A DNA stretch of 41,157 bases from Campylobacter portucalensis (lineage in GTDB: Bacteria > Campylobacterota > Campylobacteria > Campylobacterales > Campylobacteraceae), in NCBI RefSeq assembly GCF_009690845.1, contig NZ_VWSJ01000034.1, positions 1 through 41,157 of the forward strand. Direction: 5' to 3'. Positions 27,384 to 35,471 of the stretch are shown here, in pieces; position 1 is the stretch's first letter, and the number at the start of each line of letters is the position of its first letter. Under the pieces are notes generated by a model. That model saw only the letters and a program-made list of their open reading frames with translations, was not told where the DNA came from and did not search any database. The position numbers and the translations under genes are program-made.

Positions 27384-27997
27384 GACTCCTTTTTCATAGT
27401 TCTTATAAGTGCATTTTTTTCTACATTTCTCATAGATCTAAGTGTTTTCCAAAGTCCTTTTTTAGGATCATCATCAAAACCTCTTAGTAAATTTAGGCTT
27501 GAGTTATATGTATTTGAGTAGCAAAGTTTATAGTTTAAAGAGAGTGCTTCTTTTTGTTTTTCTTGCCACATTAAAATTAGCTCATCAATGTGTTTTTGGG
27601 TATTAATTATTTGACTATCACTAGTTCTAGCAATTCTTTTTATGAAAGTTTTAATAATATCTTTTACTAAATCGTCATCAAAATTAATATCTTTTGGTGC
27701 ATCATTTGGTGTAAATTTAGAATTTGAGTGTCTTATACAAAAAATTAAAGCCGCATGTAAAGCCCTATCTCTTGCTTGTTTAGTAAATGGTGTTATGCTA
27801 GTTGGCTCAACAAAAGTGTAAAAATTACTATGATAACTAATAAAATTTTCATAAAAAGAGATATTTCTAGCTTCAGTTTTATGATAATTTGTAAAAACAA
27901 TTCCTGGAGTTGAAGCTCTACCAACTCTACTGCTTGCTTGGATATATTCAGCTGTAGTTCCAGGCTGACCATTGATAATCATAAGTCCTATTTTAAA
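27380..27997 (-). pseudogene. drmA: drmA C-terminal fragment (helicase motif VI onward)
   Basis: The fragment encodes the end of the DrmA helicase: KIGLMIINGQPGTT, then the SF2 motif VI AEYIQASSRVGR, and the C-terminal domain ending in SMRNVEKNALIRTMKKES. In intact DrmA this follows several hundred residues of DEAD/DEAH helicase core, all missing here. An ATG at 27982 could initiate a 200-residue peptide, and the frame is open a little further upstream to the deletion joint. The stop overlaps the drmB start (ATGA), so the downstream junction is native. Confidence 0.8.
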
Positions 27998-29028
27998 TTT
28001 GAGATGGAATTTAGCATCCTTTTTGCAGTAATTTTTTGTTTATTTACTATATTTTTAGCAGTTTTTTTATCGTTTTCTAAATTAGCTTTTTGGCTTTGAT
28101 TTTCTATCCATTCTATATAATTTTTTACAAAATTATTTAAACCTATAAAGCTATTTTCATCTAAATTTTTAAGATTTTTAAATTTTAAAATTTCATTATT
28201 ACCATAGTTACTTGCACTACTTACTGGAATTTCAAATTTAGGTAAAAAATCAGCTTTTAGTTCAATTATATTATTTTTATGAAATTTCCAAGAAGCAGCC
28301 CAGCCATGCCCTACAGCATAAATTTCATTATCTTGATATCTTAGCTTTAACTCTTTTTCTTCATCATCTAAAAAAATATCATCATTGTTTGGATAGTTTC
28401 CTATTTTGTCACTATCTAAAAAGCATTTTAACTCAACCTCAAATAAACTTAATCTATTTTGATCAAAAGTAAGAGTTTTTATATCGCTATCAAATAGTTT
28501 TTGTTGATTTATAATAGTTATGGTAAAAATATATCCATTTTTTATTTTTCTAGGTAGAATTTCTATACTTGCCTTATTGTTAAAAATGTTATATCTTGTT
28601 TTTTCTTTACTAAATTTATAGTTTATATACTCGCCATCTGTTGAAAAATAACTTTTTTCCCATCTAGTTGTTTTAAATCTACCAAACTCATCTCTTAAAT
28701 CTTTAGTATAATAAGCTGCTTTAAAGTAAATATCAAAATCAAGTGATTCTTCACTACTAAAAAATGAAAATCCAACACTAGATGGTGGTATATAATATCT
28801 TGTTTTTTTATCTTTTTTGTCGCTTGCATCTTCATCTGTTTCATCTTCTTCTAAATCTTTAAAGTTATCTAATAACTCATATTTTTCTCTTTCAGTGATG
28901 GGAAACAAAAACCCTGTAAAATATCTATCTAGTGGATTTATATTTAATATAATATCATTACCGCAACCAGTTAATTCTTTTTCTATAAAATTTACAAACT
29001 CTTCTCTTTTTTGTGAAATTTCTATCAT
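27988..29028 (-). pseudogene. drmA: drmA N-terminal fragment
   Basis: The 346-residue frame matches the N-terminal, pre-helicase part of DrmA: an opening like REEFVNFIEKELTGCGND, LDRYFTGFLFP, a low-complexity acidic patch (EEDETDEDASDKKDKK) near 78-93, and IPPSSVGFSFF. It ends at a TAG after RMLNSISNLK, where the helicase core should begin. The remaining C-terminal part starts within a few bases but in another frame. The ATG overlaps the metI stop (ATGA). This could still be translated as a truncated protein, but without motifs I to V it cannot be a helicase. Confidence 0.75.
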
Positions 29029-29849
29029 TTCTTGACTTTTTTATAAATTTGATTTCCCGTCATTTGCACTATTTGAACCATAGCAATTAAAATTATAACC
29101 GTATAAAGCATAATGTCGCCTCTAAATCTTTGAAAGCCATATCTTATAGCAACATCTCCAAGACCGCCACCACCTAAAGTTCCTGCCATAGCTGAAAAGC
29201 CAATAACTACGATGATAGTTAGAGTTAAAACATTAATTAGCGATGGAACCGCTTCAACTAACATAACTCTAAAGATAATTTGAGTTTTACTAGCTCCAAA
29301 GCTTTTTGCCGCTTCAATCACCCCTTTATCAACTTCAATCAAGGCATTTTCTATAAGTCTAGCCATAAAAGGAGCCGTACCAATGGTAAGTGGAACGATA
29401 GCAGCGTCTGTGCCAATGCTAGTTCCAATAATTAGCCTAACAAAAGGGAAAAGCACGATTATAAGCACGATAAAAGGAAAACTTCTAAAAACATTAATGA
29501 TAAAATCAAGTACATTATAAATAGGTCTGTTTTCCAACAAGCCATCTTTTCTGGTAAAAACTAAAATAATTGCTAAAAATAAGCCTAAAATAGCAGCAAA
29601 AACAGTAGAAGTTATAGTCATATAAAGAGTTTCCCAAGCAGCAACTAATAGTATATCTATTAATATTTTATATGATTTGTTTCCTAAAATTTCTTTTAAA
29701 CTAACCGCCCAGCCATCAAAAAGCGTCCTAAAAAAAGGAGTTTGTTTAAAAAATATCTTGTCAATACTTTCAAAAATATTTTCACCCATAAAAAAAGGAT
29801 AGATAAAAAATAGCCCTAAAATTAAAGTTAAAAATATAATTTTTTTCAT
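29025..29849 (-). CDS. metI: D-methionine ABC transporter permease MetI
   Basis: The membrane permease of the methionine importer. The 274 residues include the typical MetI core: FRSFPFIVLIIVLFP, the cytoplasmic EAA loop EAAKSFGASKTQIIFR, and AGTLGGGGLGDVAIRYGF. Compared with the roughly 217-residue enterobacterial protein it has an N-terminal extension of about 55 residues, including an extra hydrophobic segment at 3-20. AAGGAG lies 7 bp before the ATG. metN is upstream but separated from it by a Sel1 gene. The expected binding-protein gene metQ does not follow; the DISARM remnant starts at the stop codon instead. Confidence 0.92.
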   Translation of the reverse strand: MKKIIFLTLILGLFFIYPFFMGENIFESIDKIFFKQTPFFRTLFDGWAVSLKEILGNKSYKILIDILLVAAWETLYMTITSTVFAAILGLFLAIILVFTRKDGLLENRPIYNVLDFIINVFRSFPFIVLIIVLFPFVRLIIGTSIGTDAAIVPLTIGTAPFMARLIENALIEVDKGVIEAAKSFGASKTQIIFRVMLVEAVPSLINVLTLTIIVVIGFSAMAGTLGGGGLGDVAIRYGFQRFRGDIMLYTVIILIAMVQIVQMTGNQIYKKVKK

Positions 29850-29879
29850 AATAGCTCCTTATTAAAATTTATTTATTAC

Positions 29880-29922
29880 TTCCCATAAAACGCCAGTTTT
29901 TTTGAGATAATTTACTACTTTT
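29880..29922. repeat. Copy 1 of 43-bp direct repeat (metN 3' end)
   Basis: Identical over 43 bp to 30598-30640. Read on the minus strand and extended, it encodes a metN-like tail ending VLWEVINKF and a stop right before the metI ribosome site. It therefore looks like the original 3' end of metN, left behind when the Sel1 gene was inserted. Confidence 0.93.
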
Positions 29923-29944
29923 CATTTATCAAAATTTAATAAAT

Positions 29945-30568
29945 TTAATAACCTTTTTTATTTAATTTAGCGTATTCCTCACAACCTATTTGAAGCCCTA
30001 AATCGCAAGCTCTACCAAAATACTCTTTTGCTTTAATATGATCTTGTTTAACACCTTCACCAAGGTTATACAAAAAACCAATAGCAACACAATTATTGGC
30101 ATTTTTACCATCACAAGCTAATTTTAAATATTTAAAAGCCTCTTTATAATCTTGTCTTATGCCTTGACCATTGCCATATAAAAATCCAAGTTTACCGCAA
30201 CCAAAAGCATCTTTACCATCGCAAGCTAATTTTAAATATTTAAAAGCCTCTTTATAATCTTGTCTAACACCTTCGCCATAGTAGTATAAATCCCCAAGAC
30301 CAGTGCAACCAAAAGCCTCTCCACCATCACAAGCTAATTTTAAATATTTAAAAGCCTCTTTATAATTTTGTCTAACACCTTCGCCATAGTAGTATAAATC
30401 CCCAAGCCCAGTGCAACCAAAAGCCTCTCCACCATCACAAGCTAATTTATAGTATTTAAAAGCTTTTTGGTAATTAGCAGTTTCGTAAGCCTTGCGTGCA
30501 ATATCAAAATCATCTCCAAAGCTAAAACCTACCACTAAAAGCATACCTAAAGCTATCTTTTTCATCAT
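29945..30568 (-). CDS. Sel1-repeat protein inserted between metN and metI
   Basis: A protein of about 207 residues with a signal peptide (MKKIALGMLLVVGFSFG) and five 36-residue Sel1/Hcp repeats, each with two cysteines (ACDGGEAFGCTGLGDLYYYGEG). Repeats are nearly identical at DNA level with a 108-bp period, which points to recent expansion. Three ATG codons in a row lie behind GGAG; I take the second (30568), the third is equally possible, and the longer frame to 30604 has no ribosome site. The gene has no known part in methionine transport. It is flanked by a 43-bp direct repeat of the metN 3' end. Confidence 0.85.
   Translation of the reverse strand: MMKKIALGMLLVVGFSFGDDFDIARKAYETANYQKAFKYYKLACDGGEAFGCTGLGDLYYYGEGVRQNYKEAFKYLKLACDGGEAFGCTGLGDLYYYGEGVRQDYKEAFKYLKLACDGKDAFGCGKLGFLYGNGQGIRQDYKEAFKYLKLACDGKNANNCVAIGFLYNLGEGVKQDHIKAKEYFGRACDLGLQIGCEEYAKLNKKGY
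30203..30418. repeat. 108-bp tandem repeats inside the Sel1 gene
   Basis: Two adjacent 108-bp units (30203-30310 and 30311-30418) differ at only a handful of bases; weaker copies lie on both sides. Each unit encodes one 36-residue Sel1 repeat, so copy number can change without breaking the frame. Confidence 0.85.
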
Positions 30569-30582
30569 CATATCTCCAAATT

Positions 30583-31545
30583 TTATTTTTTCACAATTTC
30601 CCATAAAACGCCAGTTTTTTTGAGATAATTTACTACTTTTTCTTTATCTTTTGGATCTATGTTTATAACTAAATGTCCTAAAACTAGGTCGCTTAATTGC
30701 TCAATCTTACCCCAAACTATATTAAAATTAATATCCAAATTTCTTGCCATCTGAGTTATAACGCACTCAAAAGCAACATCTTTTGGAAAATAAATAGCTA
30801 TATTAATACCATCTTTTGGAACTATCATCTTTTCGCCTAAAAATTCACGCATATTTTCATCGGGTTTTAAGAAAAGTTCGTGAATTTCGCCTTGATTTGT
30901 TATAATGCCTTTGCTTAAAAGAACGGCTTTATTTGCTATAGTTTTTACAACATCCATCTCATGAGTAACTAAAACTATAGTAATGCCAAATTCTTTATTT
31001 ATGCGTTTTAGAAGTTCTAAAATTTGATTTGTTATATTTGGATCAAGGGCTGAAGTAGCTTCGTCTGAAAGTAAAATTTTAGGATTTAAAGCTAACGCTC
31101 TAGCAATTGCAACGCGTTGTTTTTGTCCGCCTGAAAGCTCGCTTGGATAGCTGTATTTTTTATCGATTAAGCCAACTATTTCTAAAAGTTCATCTACTCT
31201 TTTTTGAGTATGATTTTTATCATATCCCCAAAAATTTAGTGGCATTGCAACATTATCAAATACATTTTTTCTACTCATTAATGCAAAATGTTGAAATATC
31301 ATACCTATATTTTTTCTAAGCTCTCTTAAATCTTTACCTTTTAGATTTTTAATTTCAACGCCATTTACTTTTAAGCTTCCATCTTGATAATTTTCAAGTC
31401 CGTTAATTAGGCGAAGTAGGGTGCTTTTGCCAGCACCGCTATGTCCAACTAGACCAAAAATTTCACCTTGATTTATGGTAAAGTTAATATCTTTTAAAAC
31501 TTCTACCTCTTTATATTTTTTACTTAAATTTTTAACTTCTATCAT
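30583..31545 (-). CDS. metN: D-methionine ABC transporter ATP-binding protein MetN
   Basis: A 320-residue ATPase of the methionine importer. Walker [10 protein letters not shown] at about 34-42, signature LSGGQKQR near 139-146, Walker [13 protein letters not shown] near 160-171, and the H-loop VTHEMD. The last 90 residues form the NIL domain, which binds methionine and shuts down transport when the cell is replete. Its last residues (VLWEIVKK) differ from the displaced tail further down (VLWEVINKF), showing that the 3' end was exchanged when the Sel1 gene entered. It follows the DUF302 gene by 26 bp. Confidence 0.94.
   Translation of the reverse strand: MIEVKNLSKKYKEVEVLKDINFTINQGEIFGLVGHSGAGKSTLLRLINGLENYQDGSLKVNGVEIKNLKGKDLRELRKNIGMIFQHFALMSRKNVFDNVAMPLNFWGYDKNHTQKRVDELLEIVGLIDKKYSYPSELSGGQKQRVAIARALALNPKILLSDEATSALDPNITNQILELLKRINKEFGITIVLVTHEMDVVKTIANKAVLLSKGIITNQGEIHELFLKPDENMREFLGEKMIVPKDGINIAIYFPKDVAFECVITQMARNLDINFNIVWGKIEQLSDLVLGHLVINIDPKDKEKVVNYLKKTGVLWEIVKK
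30598..30640. repeat. Copy 2 of 43-bp direct repeat (metN 3' end)
   Basis: Identical to 29880-29922, 718 bp away, and in the same orientation. This copy forms the present C-terminal codons of metN. Confidence 0.93.
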
Positions 31546-31571
31546 TATAGCTCTTGATTAAAATTTAGAAT

Positions 31572-32009
31572 TTACTTAATAATAGCGTTAAAGATTTTAT
31601 CTTGTGCTTTGCTTAGTTTCTCTACCGCGTCGCAGTTATTTAAATCATATCTTTTTGATATATTTTTGATATCTTCATACGCTATAAAAGTTTCATTGTT
31701 TTTATTATAAATTAGAAATTTTAAAGGTAGCTCAAGAGAAATTCTTGTATCACACTGCATAAGCAAAGTGCCTGCTTTTGGGTTGCCAAATATCACAACA
31801 GTAGCACCGTCCATCTTAAGTCCGACATCTTTAGCTAGTTTTGAATGTTTTATTACATTAAAAACAGTAAGATTGTTTTCTTTTAAGATATTTTCTAATT
31901 TTAAAGTAGCTTCATCTAAACTAAAATTTACCTTTTTTTCTTTTAGTATGTTTTCTGCTCCAAAAACACTAATAGCTGAAAATAAGAATGTGAAAATAAC
32001 TTTTTTCAT
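31572..32009 (-). CDS. DUF302-family exported protein
   Basis: A 145-residue protein with a signal peptide (MKKVIFTFLFSAISVFGA). The mature part contains the DUF302 pattern: LENILKENNLTVFNVIKHSKLAKDVG, then VVIFGNPKAGTLLMQCDTRISLELPLKFLIY. The family is widespread and of unknown biochemical role; members are often periplasmic. AAGGAA precedes the ATG. It heads the minus-strand unit that continues through metN, but I see no reason to link it to methionine uptake. Confidence 0.88.
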   Translation of the reverse strand: MKKVIFTFLFSAISVFGAENILKEKKVNFSLDEATLKLENILKENNLTVFNVIKHSKLAKDVGLKMDGATVVIFGNPKAGTLLMQCDTRISLELPLKFLIYNKNNETFIAYEDIKNISKRYDLNNCDAVEKLSKAQDKIFNAIIK

Positions 32010-32089
32010 AATTTTTCCTTAAATTTGATTTTTAAATGTTTATTATACACAAAATATTTCTATTTTATAGTAAATTTAAATTATACTCA

Positions 32090-32458
32090 TTATTCTTTAA
32101 AGATAAAATAAACAGCTAGTATTAAAAAAATAAAACCAATTAGATGATTTAACCTAAAAGTTTCATTTTTAAAAACCAAAAGTGTAAAAATGCTAAACAC
32201 ACTTAAAGTTATAACTTCTTGTAAAACCTTTAATTGCCAAATGTTAAATGCCCCGCCATTTTCTACAAATCCATAGCGATTTGCTGGAACTTGGAAGCAG
32301 TATTCAAAAAACGCTATCCCCCAGCTAATTACGATTATCCAGATTAAACTAAGAGAACTAAAAGCAGGAATTTTACTAAATTTCAAATGCCCATACCAAG
32401 CAAGTGTCATAAAAATATTTGACATAATTAAAAGCATAATTGTGTAGTGTGGTTTCAT
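32090..32458 (-). CDS. DUF486-family small membrane protein (DMT-like)
   Basis: A 122-residue inner-membrane protein with four transmembrane helices. The phrase ISWGIAFFEYCFQVPANRYG and the following W-LKVLQEVITL are typical of DUF486, distantly related to drug/metabolite transporters. Function unknown. Its ATG overlaps the stop of the restriction gene (ATGA), so it is the last gene of the chain that begins with valS. Confidence 0.9.
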   Translation of the reverse strand: MKPHYTIMLLIMSNIFMTLAWYGHLKFSKIPAFSSLSLIWIIVISWGIAFFEYCFQVPANRYGFVENGGAFNIWQLKVLQEVITLSVFSIFTLLVFKNETFRLNHLIGFIFLILAVYFIFKE

Positions 32459-33171
32459 TTATTACCTTGGATAATGTAATTTAAAATCTCTAAACAGTCG
32501 TACTTATGAGCTTTGCTTAAAAGTCCAAATATCTTAAAAATTTTTATAAAAATTAAGATATTGTTGTTATTTATCTCTAAATATCCACTTTCCTTACTAT
32601 TTATTTTTCTACCTATAAAACTAAAATTACCGTTTTTATCTTTGATGCTTGCCAAACTTATACAAAAATAAAGCATAGGTATTGTGCCAACTGCTCTTTG
32701 CTTTTCACGAACAATAATTTCACAAAGCAAATCATCGTTTTGAAATTTGCTAATTAGAAGTGGGTAGCTAACTTTTGATTTTAAAAATTCAATATTATTT
32801 ATAGTTTCTGGCACAAAATGAGAACGAGTAATTGATTCTTTTTCATCTATAAAAATTTTGTTATCTCCAATTTCATTTTTTAAATTTTCTAAAATTTCAA
32901 ATGATATAAGACTATTTTCTAGCCCAAATTTTAAAAATTCACTTAATTCATAAATTTGTTTATTTTTACCATTTGCACCGATAAAATGAATATTTTCGCC
33001 TTTTTCTATAACTCTATCATAACCTATTTGCCATTCTATATAATGTTTTGGAGTTATAATAGTTTTAGTTGGAGCAATAGGTACTCCATAATCATTAAAG
33101 GCAAGTCTTTCTTTTATTCTAATTTTGCCTGTTATTTTAGTGAGTGGAAATTCATAAATTAAATTTGGCAT
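32455..33171 (-). CDS. R.PabI-family restriction DNA glycosylase
   Basis: A 238-residue protein resembling R.PabI, a restriction enzyme that cuts by removing adenines from 5'-GTAC rather than by hydrolysing phosphodiesters. Candidate active-site residues fit the known set by spacing: E46 and Y51 in IEWQIGYDR correspond to E63 and Y68 of R.PabI, and H222 and D225 in KAHKYD to H211 and D214. No PD-(D/E)XK or HNH motif is present. The gene overlaps the methyltransferase gene by 13 bp, with AGGAC before the ATG. Relatives occur in Helicobacter. Target GTAC is inferred from the family. Confidence 0.78.
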   Translation of the reverse strand: MPNLIYEFPLTKITGKIRIKERLAFNDYGVPIAPTKTIITPKHYIEWQIGYDRVIEKGENIHFIGANGKNKQIYELSEFLKFGLENSLISFEILENLKNEIGDNKIFIDEKESITRSHFVPETINNIEFLKSKVSYPLLISKFQNDDLLCEIIVREKQRAVGTIPMLYFCISLASIKDKNGNFSFIGRKINSKESGYLEINNNNILIFIKIFKIFGLLSKAHKYDCLEILNYIIQGNK

Positions 33172-34220
33172 ATATGTCCTTTAAACAGATCTTTAAAGTA
33201 ATTTTCTATGATTTGTTTTCTTTTTAGTTCTAAAAATTCATCTGATATTTTTAAAAATTCACTATTGTTTATAAAAATATCTAAATTTCCAAAATAATAT
33301 GGAAGCTTATTAGCATATTGTTTAAAATGATGAATATAGCAGTAATATTTCAGATTTTCTTTAAAGATTTTAATGGAATTTGAGTTTTGTTTTTTTTGAA
33401 AAGTTTGATTTCTTTTTAAAGCATTTATGTCTCTTAAAGTGTGAAAATACGCAACAGCTTCTCTTTTATCGTTTGGATTTGGATACTTTCTAACATAATT
33501 TGTTATAAAATCAAAGTCATTTAGCCTAAATTTATGTTTTTCTAAGGTTTTAAACTCAAAATTTTTAATAAAATCATAAGTCATTGCGTGATTATCTTTT
33601 TTATATAGTGCGATAATTATGGGGAAAAATGTGCTTGAATTTGGTGTAAAGATTTCACTGCTTATAACTAAGCCGTCAATTAAAGTATAATTTTCTCTAA
33701 ATTTAGCCAAAGCATTGAAATTTGTTTCTTTTATAAGATATGAAAGTGGGTGCAAAACGCAAACAAATTCTGGCTTTAAAACTGCATAAGAGCGTAAAAA
33801 TGAAATTCCTAAATCTCTAAAAGCTAAATCTTTATCTACTTCAAAAAGTGATTTTTTTATGCTATTTCTAATAATTGAAGTTTTATCATTGTATGGGGGA
33901 TTGCCTATTATTATTAGTTTTTGATTAATGCTAATTTGAAATTTATTTCTGCTAACATTTTTAAGTGAATTTGTGTGAAGTGTGGGAATTTTAAAAGGCA
34001 CTTTTGATAACGCAATCTCATCAATATCAGCTCCTAAATAATTTATATCATCGTAAATAAAAAAATCTCCATATCCGCAGCTACTATCAAAAAGCAAAAA
34101 TTCTTTTAAATTTAGCCTAGACTCAAGCAAATCATAAGCTTTTCTAACGATAAATTTAGGAGTGTAGAAACTTCCTAAATTTATGGTATGAAAACTATTT
34201 AAATGAGATTGAACATTCAT
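33159..34220 (-). CDS. Adenine-specific DNA methyltransferase of the R.PabI-type system
   Basis: A 353-residue N6-adenine methyltransferase. Motif X-like FYTP at 18-21, SAM motif I DSSCGYGDFF at 45-54, acidic D65/D67 of motif II, and catalytic motif IV NPPY at 107-110; the C-terminal half would be the target-recognition region. It should protect the site cut by the adjacent restriction enzyme, presumably GTAC. AAGGA precedes the ATG. It overlaps the membrane-protein gene (ATGA) and the restriction gene, so methyltransferase is made first and in coupling with the nuclease. Confidence 0.85.
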   Translation of the reverse strand: MNVQSHLNSFHTINLGSFYTPKFIVRKAYDLLESRLNLKEFLLFDSSCGYGDFFIYDDINYLGADIDEIALSKVPFKIPTLHTNSLKNVSRNKFQISINQKLIIIGNPPYNDKTSIIRNSIKKSLFEVDKDLAFRDLGISFLRSYAVLKPEFVCVLHPLSYLIKETNFNALAKFRENYTLIDGLVISSEIFTPNSSTFFPIIIALYKKDNHAMTYDFIKNFEFKTLEKHKFRLNDFDFITNYVRKYPNPNDKREAVAYFHTLRDINALKRNQTFQKKQNSNSIKIFKENLKYYCYIHHFKQYANKLPYYFGNLDIFINNSEFLKISDEFLELKRKQIIENYFKDLFKGHICQI

Positions 34221-34681
34221 TGCAATCCTTGTATAATCTGTGCAATAAAAATATTAAAAATTACCTTTATTAATAAAATAATAAATAAAAAATTTACTGA
34301 TAAAAGTGCAATCAATATGGAGAATAATATCATATTAACAGAATAAATTTTCAAAGAATATGTTAATAAAAATAGTATTGATAACATAATAGTTATTAAG
34401 GCTGTATAGATAGAGTTCTTAAAATAAGCACTTAATGTATGAATAAGTCTTTTAGTTTTTATTTCTACATCTTCTTCTTTTAAATTATGCATATATTTTG
34501 ATGAAAACAATATTGATATACTGGTAAAGTAAAAACCTAAAATTATGGCAAGAAATGTTATTATATTTGAAACTAATTCTTCAAAAATATGACTAAAATC
34601 ATAAAATTTAAAAGCAAATAAAGAAATAATAAAAAATATTAAAAATACTGAAATTATTAGCATTATATGATTATTTCTCAT
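34217..34681 (-). CDS. Unknown four-helix membrane protein
   Basis: A 154-residue protein with hydrophobic segments at about 7-26, 38-60, 91-110 and 114-145 and a short charged loop at 66-79 (LKEEDVEIKTKRL). No signal peptide, no enzymatic motif. I do not recognise the family. It overlaps the soluble protein gene upstream by 11 bp and the methyltransferase gene downstream by 4 bp. The small multi-helix build next to a soluble partner and a restriction-modification system resembles membrane effectors of abortive phage-defence systems; that is inference only. Confidence 0.7.
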   Translation of the reverse strand: MRNNHIMLIISVFLIFFIISLFAFKFYDFSHIFEELVSNIITFLAIILGFYFTSISILFSSKYMHNLKEEDVEIKTKRLIHTLSAYFKNSIYTALITIMLSILFLLTYSLKIYSVNMILFSILIALLSVNFLFIILLIKVIFNIFIAQIIQGLQ

Positions 34682-35471
34682 TTAATCGCTCTAAAATAAT
34701 ATTTTTTATTGTATCTGGATCAAACATTCCATTTTCATCTTTTTCTATATTTATGGATATTTTTTTTATAAAAGTATCCAAATTAAAAATTTTTTCCATA
34801 TTTTTATCATCTTTTCCAACACAAATTACTCTATCGATTTCACCGTTTTCTTTTTTATTTTTTAAAATTAAAAGTGTATCTTTTAATTTTTCTAAAATAA
34901 AATTATTTCCTTTATATTTTGCTTCGATACTAAACGATATAGGCATATTATACCCACAAACATCAGCAACTTCACCAAAAATATCATTATTAAATAAAGT
35001 TCGATTTGTTGAAGTAAATTTTATGCTACTTATGCTATTTATTTCATTTGCAAAAGATTCTGGTTCAATATAGTATTTATTTATAGAAAATTCTTGATTA
35101 AAATGTGCTTTCAAAAAATTTGATAAGAATGTATTTTTTCTATAGTCCGAAATATATAATACAGCATTCTTTGGATAATAAACACAAAAGAGCTGATTTT
35201 TTAATTCTAGCTCTTCTTGTGTACGTGGATTTGGTCTATCTTCTTGTGTTGTTATATCAAAGACGCTATCTGTATATGGTGTTTTATTGCCAAATTTAGC
35301 ATATATCCACAAAATATCATCTTTTATCTCACATTCTAATCTATAAGTAGTATTTTCATATTCATAACTATATTTACTTTTTATACCATTAAACATATCA
35401 AGTGTAGGAATTTGTGAATTATTGGCAATTAAATTACACTCACTAAATGTTAAAGTACTTTTTAATCTCAT
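34671..35471 (-). CDS. Unknown soluble protein coupled to valS and to a membrane protein
   Basis: A 266-residue cytoplasmic protein, mixed alpha/beta, without signal peptide or membrane segment. Notable stretches are QLFCVYYPKNAVLYISDYRKNTFLSNF near 93-119 and SFSIEAKYKG at 179-188. The latter, with D170 before it, could be a D...ExK nuclease-type motif, but the context is weak. No NTP-binding loop. Its ATG overlaps the valS stop (TAATG) and its end overlaps the membrane-protein gene, so it is translated from the valS message. I do not recognise the family. Candidate sensor or nuclease of a two-gene system. Confidence 0.7.
   Translation of the reverse strand: MRLKSTLTFSECNLIANNSQIPTLDMFNGIKSKYSYEYENTTYRLECEIKDDILWIYAKFGNKTPYTDSVFDITTQEDRPNPRTQEELELKNQLFCVYYPKNAVLYISDYRKNTFLSNFLKAHFNQEFSINKYYIEPESFANEINSISSIKFTSTNRTLFNNDIFGEVADVCGYNMPISFSIEAKYKGNNFILEKLKDTLLILKNKKENGEIDRVICVGKDDKNMEKIFNLDTFIKKISINIEKDENGMFDPDTIKNIILERLNEK

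Noticed and set aside
34217-35471. Naming the unknown pair KwaA/KwaB (Kiwa)
   Set aside because: The gene build (membrane protein plus soluble partner) is similar, but I cannot point to a DUF4868 or KwaA motif, so the name would be a guess.
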